Assembly (NCBI GenBank): GCA_028726925.1
Contig: JAQYPI010000025.1
Coordinates: 1-28,703, forward strand
Origin: Caryophanales bacterium
GTDB taxonomy: Bacteria; Bacillota_I; Bacilli_A; RFN20; CAG-826
Direction of reading: 5' to 3'
DNA: 28,703 nucleotides
Part shown: positions 6,793 through 14,882 of the stretch, in pieces
Numbering within the stretch: position 1 is the stretch's first letter
How the letters are laid out: each line of letters opens with the position of its first letter
Position numbers and translations under genes: made by a program
Notes under the pieces: model-generated
The model's database searches: none
What the model saw: only the letters and a program-made list of their open reading frames with translations
Told to the model about the DNA's origin: nothing

Positions 6793-8402
6793 GGCTGATC
6801 CTCCATCTTGACGGCCGCGGGAACCTTCGGGAGGCCCGGCATCGTCATGATCTCGCCGGTGAGGGGGATGACGAAACGCGCCCCGGCGGAGAGGTTCACC
6901 TCGCGGATCGTGATGGCGAACCCTTCTGGGGCCCCAAGGACCTTCGGGTCATCCGAAAGGGATTGCGGGGTTTTCGCCATGCAGATGTAGGCATCCCCAA
7001 AGCCCAAGGATTCATAGAAAGCGAGCTGTTCTTCCGCTTTCGGCTCGTAAACAACTTTACCGGCGTGGTAGATTTCGCGGCAGATGGTCTCGATCTTTTC
7101 CTTGAGGGGCCGATGCAGATCGTAAAGGGGATGGTAATGGGATGGCTCGGTCGCGAGGAGGTCCTGGACTTCTTTCGCGAGATCGATTGCCCCTTCGCCG
7201 CCTTTGAGGAAGCCATCGAGGAAAGCGACGCGATACCCTTTTTTCTTGCAATAGGCTTGCAGGAAGGCGACTTCCTCTTCGCTATCTTGGGCGAAATGGT
7301 TGATGGCGACGACGAAAGGCACCCCGTATTTCTTGATGTTCGCAAGATGCGCATCGAGGTTGGCAACGCCTTTAGAAAGAGCCTCGACCGAGGGGGTGGC
7401 CAAATCTTCGAAGGCTTGCCCGCCGTGCATCTTCAGGGCCCGGATCGTCGCGACCATCACGACCGCGTCCGGGGCGATGCCCGCCTCGCGGCATTTGATG
7501 TCGAGGAATTTCTCCGCGCCGAGATCCGCGCCGAACCCGGCTTCGGTCACGGTGATGGGAGCCAAACTCATCGCGAGGTTCGTCGCGATGATGGAATTGC
7601 AGCCGTGGGCGATGTTGGCGAATGGCCCGCCGTGGATGAGGCAGGGGTTGTTTTCGAGGGTTTGGACGAGATTCGGGAGGAAAGCTTCGCGCATGAGTTT
7701 CATGATCGCGTGGCTGACGCGAAGATCTTCGACCGTCACGGGGCTGCCGTCTTTCCGGTAGGCGACGATGATCTTCCGGACGCGAGAAAGGAAATCCTCC
7801 TCGTCGCGGGCAAGGCAAAGAATCGCCATCATCTCGCTCGCGACCGTGATAAGGAAGGAATCTTCGCGCGAGGCATTCCGCTTGTCGTTGCCGTGCAGCG
7901 AGACCTCGCGAAGGGCGCGGTCATTCATGTCCATCGCCCGTTTCCAGACGATGCGGTCGGGGTCGATGTTCATCTCGTTCCCTTGCCAAAGCTCGTTGTC
8001 GATGACGGCGCTGATCAAATTGATGGAGCTCGTTAACGCATGCATGTCCCCCGTGAAATGCAGATTGATCTCTTCTTGGGGAGCAACGGAAGCAAGGCCG
8101 CCGCCCGTCGCGCCGCCCTTGATGCCAAACACGGGACCGAGGCTCGGCTCGCGAAGGCAAAGCATCGCTTTCTGGCCGATCTTCCCGAAACCCTCCGCGA
8201 GGGCGATGGATGTCGTGGTTTTCCCTTCACCCGCCTTCGTGGGGGTGATGGCGGTCACAAGGACGAGCTTGCCTTTCGGCTTCTGGCGCTGCTCGCGCAA
8301 AAAGGAAGCCGAGATTTTGGCCTTGTATTTGCCATAGGGCTCGAGGGCATCCTCGGGGATGCCGGCGGCTTTCGCGATTTCTTGAATGGGTTTTAAGGGC
8401 AT
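6786..8402 (-). CDS. fhs: Formate--tetrahydrofolate ligase (10-formyl-THF synthetase)
   Basis: A 538-residue protein close to the usual 550-560. It joins formate to tetrahydrofolate with ATP, giving 10-formyl-THF for purine synthesis and initiator tRNA formylation. The P-loop TPTKAGEGKTTTSIALAEG follows the typical N-terminus (PLKPIQEIAKAAGI...YGKYKAKIS). Other family stretches include CLREPSLGPVFGIKGGATGGG, NLHFTGDMHA, DRIVWKRAMDMNDRALR, HGGPFANIAHGCNS and TEAGFGADLGAEKFLDIKC. A GAGGAGG lies about 8 nt before the ATG, and the gap to the upstream miaA is 23 nt, so it belongs to the rny operon. Placing one-carbon metabolism beside tRNA modification genes is unusual, though both feed translation. 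Confidence 0.97.
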   Translation of the reverse strand: MPLKPIQEIAKAAGIPEDALEPYGKYKAKISASFLREQRQKPKGKLVLVTAITPTKAGEGKTTTSIALAEGFGKIGQKAMLCLREPSLGPVFGIKGGATGGGLASVAPQEEINLHFTGDMHALTSSINLISAVIDNELWQGNEMNIDPDRIVWKRAMDMNDRALREVSLHGNDKRNASREDSFLITVASEMMAILCLARDEEDFLSRVRKIIVAYRKDGSPVTVEDLRVSHAIMKLMREAFLPNLVQTLENNPCLIHGGPFANIAHGCNSIIATNLAMSLAPITVTEAGFGADLGAEKFLDIKCREAGIAPDAVVMVATIRALKMHGGQAFEDLATPSVEALSKGVANLDAHLANIKKYGVPFVVAINHFAQDSEEEVAFLQAYCKKKGYRVAFLDGFLKGGEGAIDLAKEVQDLLATEPSHYHPLYDLHRPLKEKIETICREIYHAGKVVYEPKAEEQLAFYESLGFGDAYICMAKTPQSLSDDPKVLGAPEGFAITIREVNLSAGARFVIPLTGEIMTMPGLPKVPAAVKMEDQPW

Positions 8403-8425
8403 GGGATTACCTCCTCACATGTAGT

Positions 8426-9301
8426 CTACTCGCTTTTATATAGGGCGCGCAGGATTTCCTCCTCCCCGCGGACCCACTCGATGTCGAACTGGTTACGGAA
8501 GAACGTTTCCTGGCGCTTGACGTAATGGCGCGTGTTCTTCTTGATGTCTTCCTTGCATTCCTCGAGGGTCTTGATCCCATCAAAATACGGGAACAGTTCC
8601 TTGACCCCGATCGCCCGGAAGGCCGCGCAGGAACGGCCAAAGCGATCCACGAGCCTCTTGTTTTCCTCGACTAGCCCCGCCTCAAACATCGCGTCGACCC
8701 GGGCATTGACCCGTTCGTAAAGGGGTTCCCGGTCCGCTTGGAGGCCGAAAAAGCGGACATCGTAAAGGGGCTTGTGCTCTTGCGAAGCGACGAGATCGCT
8801 TTTCCTTTGGCCGGTGGACAAAAAGACTTTAATGGCGCGCATCACGCGGACGCGGTTATGGGGGTGGGTCGCTTTCGCGGAAGCTTCGTCCATCGCGAGA
8901 AGGGCTCGATAGAGGGTCTCGTCATCCATCTTCTCGTAAGCAGAAAGATCGACTTCTTTCTCCGGGGGGAATTCGTAATCATAGAGGCCCGCGCGGATAT
9001 AAAGGCCGGTCCCGCCCGCGATGATGATCGGGACATCGCGCGAAGAAAGCTCGGCGATGACGGAGCGGAGGTCGCCTTGATATTCGAAGGCGCTATAAGA
9101 GGAATCGAGGGGCACGAAATCGAAAAGGAAATGGGGGACCGATAGGCGTTCTTCTTCGCTTGGCATCGCGGTCGCGATGTGAAGGTCTCGGTAGACCTGA
9201 AAGGCGTCGGCATTCACGACCGCCCCTCCCAAGCGTTTCGCGAGGGAAATCGCGATCTTGCTTTTCCCGGTCGCGGTCGCGCCCGTCAAGACGAGGATCA
9301 T
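8426..9301 (-). CDS. miaA: tRNA dimethylallyltransferase MiaA
   Basis: A 291-residue enzyme that transfers a dimethylallyl group from DMAPP to N6 of A37 in tRNAs reading UNN codons (i6A37). The P-loop LTGATATGKSKIAISLA, the following NADAFQVYRDLHIATAMPSEEE (usual DSMQVYRGMDIGTAKP), HFLFDFV, and IIIAGGTGLYIRAG are all family motifs. The C-terminal half contains HNRVRVMRAIKVF and FRAIGVKELFPYF. Its ATG overlaps the stop of miaB by 4 nt (ATGA). MiaB acts on the MiaA product, so the overlap joins consecutive steps of ms2i6A37 synthesis. Confidence 0.96.
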   Translation of the reverse strand: MILVLTGATATGKSKIAISLAKRLGGAVVNADAFQVYRDLHIATAMPSEEERLSVPHFLFDFVPLDSSYSAFEYQGDLRSVIAELSSRDVPIIIAGGTGLYIRAGLYDYEFPPEKEVDLSAYEKMDDETLYRALLAMDEASAKATHPHNRVRVMRAIKVFLSTGQRKSDLVASQEHKPLYDVRFFGLQADREPLYERVNARVDAMFEAGLVEENKRLVDRFGRSCAAFRAIGVKELFPYFDGIKTLEECKEDIKKNTRHYVKRQETFFRNQFDIEWVRGEEEILRALYKSE

Positions 9302-11046
9302 CGGAGGATGTCCGCCGCTTCTTGCAGAAGCGCCTCCATCTCTTCTTTCGCGGTTTCGAAATTCTGGACGACGGGGTCGTTTCGATAGGCATCCATCGCG
9401 GAACGGTATGTTTTTTTGGCTCTCGCGAAAGCGATGTCATCCCCCGCGGCGGAAAGGCGAGCGACTTCTTTTTGGGCTTTCTCGACCGCTTCCCGAAGAG
9501 AGGAAACCGTCTTTGATCCCTCGAAGGCTTCCTTCGCGGCGAGATAGGTTTTCGCGACGGGCTCGTTCCCGAGGGCTTTTCCCGCCCGCTTCGCAAGAGA
9601 GATGACGGGATCTTCGACGAGGACGCCCATCATGGAGAAGGCGTGGTCCTCGACGATGCGGACCGGGACGATGCAACCCTTGAGGTATTTCGGTCCGGGG
9701 AAATTCACGAGCTTGCCCGTTTCCGTGTAGCCCGAGAGGACGTTTTCGTCTTTTTTGGAAGGGCCATCGACGAGAACGTCGTAAACCTTGCCAAGCATCT
9801 CTTTGCTATGCGACAGGACGCCGGCCTCGACGACTTTGAGGAGTCGGTCGAAACGTTCGTGCTTGGTCGCGTCGGATACGTTATCTTCCATTTTCGCGGC
9901 CGGGGTTCCTTTGCGTGGGGAATAAAGGAAGGTGAAAGCCGCGTCGTATTTCACCTCTTCGCATAGGGAAAGGGTATCCTCGAACTGCTCTTCGGTTTCG
10001 TTAGGGAACCCGACGATGATATCGGTCGTGATGGCACACCCCGGGATCTTGGAACGGATTTTCTTGACGAGTTCCAGGTAGCTTTCCCGCGTGTAACGGC
10101 GCCCCATGAGGCGCAGCATCGAGGTGGAGCCGCTTTGGACGGGAAGATGGATGCAAGGCATGATGTTCGGGGTGCTCGCGATCACGTCGATCATCTCGTC
10201 CGTGAAGTCCCAGGGATGGCTCGTCATAAAGCGGAGGCGCGGAATCCCGAGGGCCGCGACTTCGCGCAAAATCGTCGCAAAAGAGGTTCCGTCGTGGAAA
10301 TCCTTGCCATAGCTGTTGACGTTTTGGCCAAGCAAGGTGATTTCTTGATAGCCTTGATCCACGAGGGATTTGCATTCTTTCAGGACGTCTTCTTTCGCGC
10401 GGCTTCTTTCCCTGCCCCTCGTGTAAGGGACGATGCAATACGTGCAGAATTTGTCGCAGCCATACGTGATGTTGACGTAGGCCTTGTACGAATCGAGGCG
10501 GGTTGACGGGAGGTTCTCGACGATATCCCCGGGGAAGGAAACGATGTCGACGAGATCTTTCTTGCGAGCCAAGGATTCGCCGATCAAATTCAAAATGTCC
10601 GGGATGTTGTGCGTGCCGAAAATGAGGTTCACGTAAGGATAGGAGGCCTTGATCTTCTTCGCCGCGCCCTCCTCTTGCATCATGCATCCGCAGACGCCGA
10701 GGAAAAAGGTGGGATCCTTCTTGCGATTGGCCTTGAATTTGCCGATTTCCCCATAGACTTTCTCTTCCGCGTTCTCGCGGACGGCACACGTGTTAATGAG
10801 GACGAGTCCGGCTTCCTCTTCGACATCGGTTCGGGTCATGCCGGCGGCTTCAAGATAGCCCGCGAGGATTTCCTCGTCGCGAACGTTCCCTTGGCAGCCG
10901 AATGTCTTGATGAAAAACTTCCGCCCCTCCCCGAATTCTTTCACGTTCTCGGGGACGACAAGCGGCTCGCGGATGGTCTTTCTATCCTCGCGTTTCGTTC
11001 TCGCGAGGGCGAGATCCGGCAAGGATTTATAGATGGTGCGTGACAT
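9298..11046 (-). CDS. miaB: tRNA methylthiotransferase MiaB fused to a C-terminal YlbF/RicA (YmcA)-like domain
   Basis: A radical-SAM enzyme converting i6A37 to ms2i6A37 in tRNA. N-terminal UPF0004 cysteines are C51 (FGCQGN), C87 (NTCAVRE) and C121 (CGC). The radical-SAM cluster motif C-x3-C-x2-C is C197/C201/C204 (YGCDKFCTYC). A TRAM domain ends near VEDHAFSMMGVLVEDP. About 102 further residues (481-582) then form an all-helical segment (ISLAKRAGKAL, ARAKKTYRSAMDAYRNDP, VVQNFETAKEEMEALLQ) with the pattern of the Com_YlbF family, which includes RicA/YmcA, encoded right after miaB in B. subtilis. This segment contains no cysteine. The start is taken at 11046 (GGAG 7 nt upstream), not at the in-frame ATG 75 nt earlier inside ymdB. 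It overlaps ymdB by 20 nt. Confidence 0.95.
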   Translation of the reverse strand: MSRTIYKSLPDLALARTKREDRKTIREPLVVPENVKEFGEGRKFFIKTFGCQGNVRDEEILAGYLEAAGMTRTDVEEEAGLVLINTCAVRENAEEKVYGEIGKFKANRKKDPTFFLGVCGCMMQEEGAAKKIKASYPYVNLIFGTHNIPDILNLIGESLARKKDLVDIVSFPGDIVENLPSTRLDSYKAYVNITYGCDKFCTYCIVPYTRGRERSRAKEDVLKECKSLVDQGYQEITLLGQNVNSYGKDFHDGTSFATILREVAALGIPRLRFMTSHPWDFTDEMIDVIASTPNIMPCIHLPVQSGSTSMLRLMGRRYTRESYLELVKKIRSKIPGCAITTDIIVGFPNETEEQFEDTLSLCEEVKYDAAFTFLYSPRKGTPAAKMEDNVSDATKHERFDRLLKVVEAGVLSHSKEMLGKVYDVLVDGPSKKDENVLSGYTETGKLVNFPGPKYLKGCIVPVRIVEDHAFSMMGVLVEDPVISLAKRAGKALGNEPVAKTYLAAKEAFEGSKTVSSLREAVEKAQKEVARLSAAGDDIAFARAKKTYRSAMDAYRNDPVVQNFETAKEEMEALLQEAADILR

Positions 11047-11830
11047 GGCAGATCTCCTTTCCTTCCACGAGGCGAACGGGCTCGATGGCCCGGCATGCCC
11101 CCGTGCGATCGTCGACATCAAGGACGACGAAATCGAGTTCCGTCGGGCCTTCGCTCGCGATTTCGAAACGACCCGGCTTTTTGTCGATCAAGGCGCGAAT
11201 GACCGATGTGGGCTCGTACCCGATGATCCCGTCTTTCATGCCGCAATAACCGGCATCGGTTAGGAACCCCGTTCCCTCGCGGATCGTCTCGTCCGCGGTT
11301 TGGACGTGGGTATGCGTTCCGATCACCGCGGTGCAACGCCCCTTGAATATCTCGAAGAACATTTTCTTCTCGGACGTGGAATCCGCGTGGAAATCCACGA
11401 TATGGATGGGCGCGGCGTCCTCCAAGAGGTCCACAAACGCGGAATAGGGGTCGTCGACATCGACCTTCATGAAGGCTTGGCCAAGAAGGTTCGTGACTTG
11501 GATCTCGGTCCCCGCCACCTCATAAACCGCCGTCCCGGAGCCATAGACGTAGGAACGGAGGTTCAGGGGGCGGATAAGAGAATCCGCCCGATCGATATAA
11601 TCGTCGATCTGGTCGCGGCCGCGGAAGTGATTGCCAAGCGTGATGCAATCGACCCCCGCGTCGAGAAAGGCCTTGTATTCGCGATGGGTAAGGCCGTTGC
11701 CCTTGCAAGTGTTCTCCCCGTTGACGATGACGAAGTCGGCGGAAAGCTTCTTCCGGAGGGAAGGCAGGGCTTCCTCGATGGAATGAAGCCCGATCTCGCC
11801 GACGACATCGCCGAAAAAGAGGATTCTCAT
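11027..11830 (-). CDS. ymdB: YmdB family metallophosphoesterase (cyclic nucleotide phosphodiesterase)
   Basis: A 267-residue member of the YmdB/TIGR00282 family. In Bacillus the protein hydrolyses 2',3'- and 3',5'-cyclic nucleotides in vitro and affects biofilm and motility decisions (family knowledge). Binuclear metal site motifs are visible: FFGDVVGEIG near the N-terminus, VNGENTCKG, TLGNHFRGRD (commonly GNHTWD), VDFHADSTSEK and IGTHTHVQTADE. The GNH motif is followed by FRGRD rather than TWD, a mild departure. It starts 3 nt after the rny stop without a clear ribosome binding site, implying coupled re-initiation, and its end overlaps miaB. The rny-ymdB pairing is conserved in many Bacillota. 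Confidence 0.94.
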   Translation of the reverse strand: MRILFFGDVVGEIGLHSIEEALPSLRKKLSADFVIVNGENTCKGNGLTHREYKAFLDAGVDCITLGNHFRGRDQIDDYIDRADSLIRPLNLRSYVYGSGTAVYEVAGTEIQVTNLLGQAFMKVDVDDPYSAFVDLLEDAAPIHIVDFHADSTSEKKMFFEIFKGRCTAVIGTHTHVQTADETIREGTGFLTDAGYCGMKDGIIGYEPTSVIRALIDKKPGRFEIASEGPTELDFVVLDVDDRTGACRAIEPVRLVEGKEICHVTHHL

Positions 11831-11833
11831 CGC

Positions 11834-13405
11834 TTATTTCGCGGTTTCGATCGCGCGATATTCGCGGATGACCGAGACCTTGATTTGGCCTGGGTAGGTA
11901 ACGCCGTTTTCGATTTCCGCGCGGATGTCCTGGGCCATCTTGACGGCTTCGGCATCGCTCACCTTCTCGGGGATGACCATGACGCGGATCTCGCGGCCGG
12001 ATTGCATCGCATAGGCTTGCGAGACGCCGTCATACTTCTTGGCGATGGTTTCCAAGGCCTCAATGCGCTTGACGTAGGTCTCGAGGGTTTCGCTGCGAGC
12101 GCCGGGACGCGCGGCGGAAAGGGTATCCGCGGCCGCGACGAGATAGGAGATGACGAAGCGGGCGGGAACGTCTCCGTGGTGGCTTTGGATCGCGTTGAGG
12201 ACGACCTCGGGCTCGCCATATCTCTTCGCGAGCTCATAGCCGAGCTGGACGTGGGTCCCTTCTTGCTCGAAGTCGACGGCTTTGCCGATGTCATGGAGCA
12301 AACCGGCGCGGCGGGCGAGGTTGGTATCGAGGCCGAGTTCCCCTGCCATGAGGCCGGCAAGATAGGCGACTTCCATCGAATGGGTCAAAGCATTCTGGCC
12401 ATAGGAAGTGCGGTAATGGAGACGACCGATGTAAGGAAGCAGTTCGCGGTTGATGCGGGGGAGGCCAAGTTTGAAGCAGGCTTCTTGGCCGTATTTCACG
12501 CAGGATTCATCCACCTCTTTCTTGACTTTGGCGACGACGTCCTCGATGCGGCCCGGCTGGATGCGGCCGTCCTTGACAAGGATTTCGAGGGAGCGGCGGG
12601 CGATTTCGCGGCGGATCGGATCGAAGCAGCTCACCGTGATGGCCTCGGGGGTATCGTCGATGACAAGATCGACGCCGAGTTGCTGTTCGAGGACGCGGAT
12701 GTTGCGCCCTTCGCGGCCGATGATGCGGCCCTTCATCTCGTCGCTAGGCAAGGCGACGACGGAAACGGTGCGCTCCGTGACGACGTCTTGGGCGTAGCGT
12801 TGGCAAGCGGAAACGAGGAGATCGACGGCTTTGGCCTGCGCGGTGTCGCGGGCCTCGTCTTCGGCGTTCTTGATGTAGGCGCTGATTTCCATCGCCATCT
12901 TGTTCTCGACGCGGGACATGATCTCGTCATGGGCTTCCTGGACGGACATCCCGGAAACCTTTTCGAGTTCCTTGATGATCTCGTCGACCTTGGCGTCGAG
13001 TTCTTCCTTGCGCTTCTTGTTGCTTTCAATTTGGGCATCGAGGGATTGGCTCTTGGCTTCGAGGGCCTCGGTGCGGCGGAGCAATTGATTCTCGCGTTCG
13101 TCGAAGGCAGCGACGCGCAAATCGAGCTTCTGCTGCTCGGCGGCGATTTCCGCCTTGCGTTGGCGGGCGTCGTTCTCGTTTTGCTGCTTGGCCTCGAACA
13201 TTGATTGCTTCGCGTCGAGCTGGGCGTTCTTCACGATGCGGTCTGCTTTGTCTTTGGCGTCGCGCAAAATGCCTTCCGCCTTGCGGTTCGCGGAAGTTTT
13301 CTTGTTTTTCCCGACGAGGAAAAGGATGAGGAACGTGATGCCGGCGCCAACGACGAGCGCGGCCGCGGCGATGCCAATGGCAACTCCGAATTCTACTGAT
13401 GGCAT
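11834..13405 (-). CDS. rny: Ribonuclease Y
   Basis: A 523-residue membrane-anchored endoribonuclease that starts mRNA decay and matures some RNAs in Bacilli; usual length is about 520. In order: an N-terminal transmembrane segment (residues about 5-30, GVAIGIAAAALVVGAGI...LFLVG), a long charged coiled coil to about 200, a KH domain (GRIIGREGRNIRVLEQQLGVD), and an HD domain with LLHDIGKAVD near LMAGELGLDTNLARRAG. It is first in the operon rny-ymdB-miaB-miaA-fhs-DUF951. Upstream are 256 nt without a gene. The start is preceded by AAGGAG. In B. subtilis RNase Y works with the RicA/RicF/RicT complex, which is relevant to the RicA-like domain fused to MiaB two genes downstream. Confidence 0.97.
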   Translation of the reverse strand: MPSVEFGVAIGIAAAALVVGAGITFLILFLVGKNKKTSANRKAEGILRDAKDKADRIVKNAQLDAKQSMFEAKQQNENDARQRKAEIAAEQQKLDLRVAAFDERENQLLRRTEALEAKSQSLDAQIESNKKRKEELDAKVDEIIKELEKVSGMSVQEAHDEIMSRVENKMAMEISAYIKNAEDEARDTAQAKAVDLLVSACQRYAQDVVTERTVSVVALPSDEMKGRIIGREGRNIRVLEQQLGVDLVIDDTPEAITVSCFDPIRREIARRSLEILVKDGRIQPGRIEDVVAKVKKEVDESCVKYGQEACFKLGLPRINRELLPYIGRLHYRTSYGQNALTHSMEVAYLAGLMAGELGLDTNLARRAGLLHDIGKAVDFEQEGTHVQLGYELAKRYGEPEVVLNAIQSHHGDVPARFVISYLVAAADTLSAARPGARSETLETYVKRIEALETIAKKYDGVSQAYAMQSGREIRVMVIPEKVSDAEAVKMAQDIRAEIENGVTYPGQIKVSVIREYRAIETAK

Positions 13406-13661
13406 AATTTACTCCTTGAATAGGCTCAAAGAGAGCAATCTCTGCCCAAAGAAAACCGCAGTTAGGTATCAGGAACTATCCGAAAAAAAGGCGCTCCTAG
13501 GTATATTTATACGACCGTTTTGATTGGGGAAGGCACTCTTCGAGTACGTCAAATTTTACCAAGATTTGGCCCAAAGAGATAGACGAATTTCACGCTCACG
13601 CGAGAAATAGCCGAAAAGAAGGGGTACGTGTATTCGAATTCGAGGAAAATTTGTCTGCGAT
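13406..13661 (-). promoter_or_regulatory. Intergenic leader region of the rny operon with an AT-rich -10-like element
   Basis: These 256 nt lie between the pfk stop and rny. The near-palindrome GTATAAATATAC (13501-13512 on the minus strand) is the best -10 candidate, giving a leader of about 90 nt, but no convincing -35 lies 16-18 nt upstream. TTGACG occurs further upstream at an unsuitable distance. A small stem (AGAG...CTCT) lies in the leader. No intrinsic terminator for pfk is visible. No coding ORF is supported here. Confidence 0.3.
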
Positions 13662-14837
13662 TCACCGTCTCGCTTTTTCGATGTCGCAAGCGAGGAAAAC
13701 GCCATTGATGTCCGTCTTGACGGGAAGGTCCCCGCGCAAGAGGGGCAAGAGATAAGCAGCGAACTCCTTCGTGGGGAATCCGTCTTTCACCCATTCTTTC
13801 GGGAAGAGGCGTTCGCGGTTCGCGCATTCATGAAGGGGGTACGTTTCTAAGGAGAAATGGAGGCTTTTCTCCTTCGAGCGGCGCAGGCCGACCATGATCC
13901 CGGCATGCCCCGCGAGGGCTTCGTCGACGGCGGCTTCCCCAAGCCACTGGGCTTGATCGCTATCGACCTTCGAAATCGTGTAGGGGTTCGAGCGACAAGC
14001 CGTGCCGAGCACCGAGGCGCGGACGGGGAGATGAAGGGTCTTACGCACAATGGAGCCGAGGGCGTTAGCGACGCCTTCGTTATCGGGATGGCCGAAGGAA
14101 TCCACGCCGCTAAGCGTGTCATGGGGGACTTCGATCCCCTCGCTAAGCGCGACGAAAACCGTTCCTTTTTCTTGGTAAATCCTTTGGACCTGCGCTAAGA
14201 AACCTTCCAAATCGAAAGGAAACTCGGGCAAAAGCAGGATATCGGGAGCGAGATTTCCTTTGAGCAAGCCCGCCGAGGCGGCAACCCATCCGGCTTCCCT
14301 TCCTTGGATCTCGACGAGGTTCACTTTGCCTTTCGTGTAAGATGCCCCATCGAGTTTGATGGAAGCGAAGGCGTTCATGACATAACGGCAAGCGGAAGGG
14401 TATCCCGGGCAGAAATCCGTCCCGAGCAAATCGTTGTCGATCGTTTTGGGGATCCCCACGACCTTCAAGCCCCAAGAAGCGAAATGCTCGTGGAGCTTTT
14501 CTGCGGTATCCATGGAATCGTTTCCCCCGTTGATCAGGAGATAATCGCAATCGATGTCGATGAGGGTTTGCTCGACTTCTTTCCAAAAAGGGAAATCCCC
14601 TTCGATCCGTTTCCTGCTCGTGCCAAGGGCCATCCCAGGGGTTTGGCGAAGGAGACACAGGCGGTTATAGGGCAAATCCGTCAGGCGAACGAGGTCGTTG
14701 GAAATGAGACCCTCGATGCCGTGGAAGGCACCATAAACCTCGATGCCACGATCGCGGCAGCGGCGGATGACGCCGTTGAGGGAGGAATTGATGACAGCGG
14801 TCGGGCCGCCGCTTTGCAGATAAAGCAAGGATCCCAT
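13662..14837 (-). CDS. pfp: Pyrophosphate-dependent type 6-phosphofructokinase
   Basis: A 391-residue PF00365 protein that phosphorylates fructose 6-phosphate in glycolysis. Two positions separate PPi from ATP users in this family. The ATP form has GGDGS and PGTIDND. Here the chain reads GGNDS (104-108, Asp at the second position) and PKTIDND (130-136, Lys in place of Gly), both the PPi-type state. The N-terminus QSGGPTAVINSSLNGV and the later VEIQGREAGWVAA also fit. It is therefore probably PPi-dependent and reversible. This is inferred from two residues and needs an assay. AAAGGAGAA precedes the ATG. It sits between recA and rny, which are closer neighbours in B. subtilis, and starts 18 nt after the recA terminator with no separate promoter seen. 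Confidence 0.9.
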   Translation of the reverse strand: MGSLLYLQSGGPTAVINSSLNGVIRRCRDRGIEVYGAFHGIEGLISNDLVRLTDLPYNRLCLLRQTPGMALGTSRKRIEGDFPFWKEVEQTLIDIDCDYLLINGGNDSMDTAEKLHEHFASWGLKVVGIPKTIDNDLLGTDFCPGYPSACRYVMNAFASIKLDGASYTKGKVNLVEIQGREAGWVAASAGLLKGNLAPDILLLPEFPFDLEGFLAQVQRIYQEKGTVFVALSEGIEVPHDTLSGVDSFGHPDNEGVANALGSIVRKTLHLPVRASVLGTACRSNPYTISKVDSDQAQWLGEAAVDEALAGHAGIMVGLRRSKEKSLHFSLETYPLHECANRERLFPKEWVKDGFPTKEFAAYLLPLLRGDLPVKTDINGVFLACDIEKARR

Positions 14838-14855
14838 GTTCTTCTCCTTTCATCG

Positions 14856-14877
14856 AAAAAGGCGCTCATTGCGCCTT
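14856..14877 (-). terminator. Intrinsic terminator (or attenuator) between recA and pfp
   Basis: AAGGCGC-AATGA-GCGCCTT on the minus strand, a perfect 7-bp stem running directly into a T5 tract, lies 5 nt after the recA stop. The pfp start is only 18 nt downstream. The CCTTT of the descending arm can also pair with AAAGG of the pfp ribosome binding site, an alternative fold. Confidence 0.8.
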
Positions 14878-14882
14878 GGTCG

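Noticed and set aside
6963..8036. 357-codon plus-strand open frame opposite fhs
   Set aside because: Same reason: the minus-strand fhs is fully conserved over the whole stretch.
11047..11121. 25-residue N-terminal extension of MiaB inside ymdB
   Set aside because: The residues are low-complexity and antiframe-like. A good GGAG site lies in front of the internal ATG at 11046.
11300..13204. 634-codon open frame on the plus strand opposite rny and ymdB
   Set aside because: It is a high-GC antisense shadow: both minus-strand genes beneath are unmistakable, and the plus translation has no known motif and a skewed Asp/Gly/Val composition.
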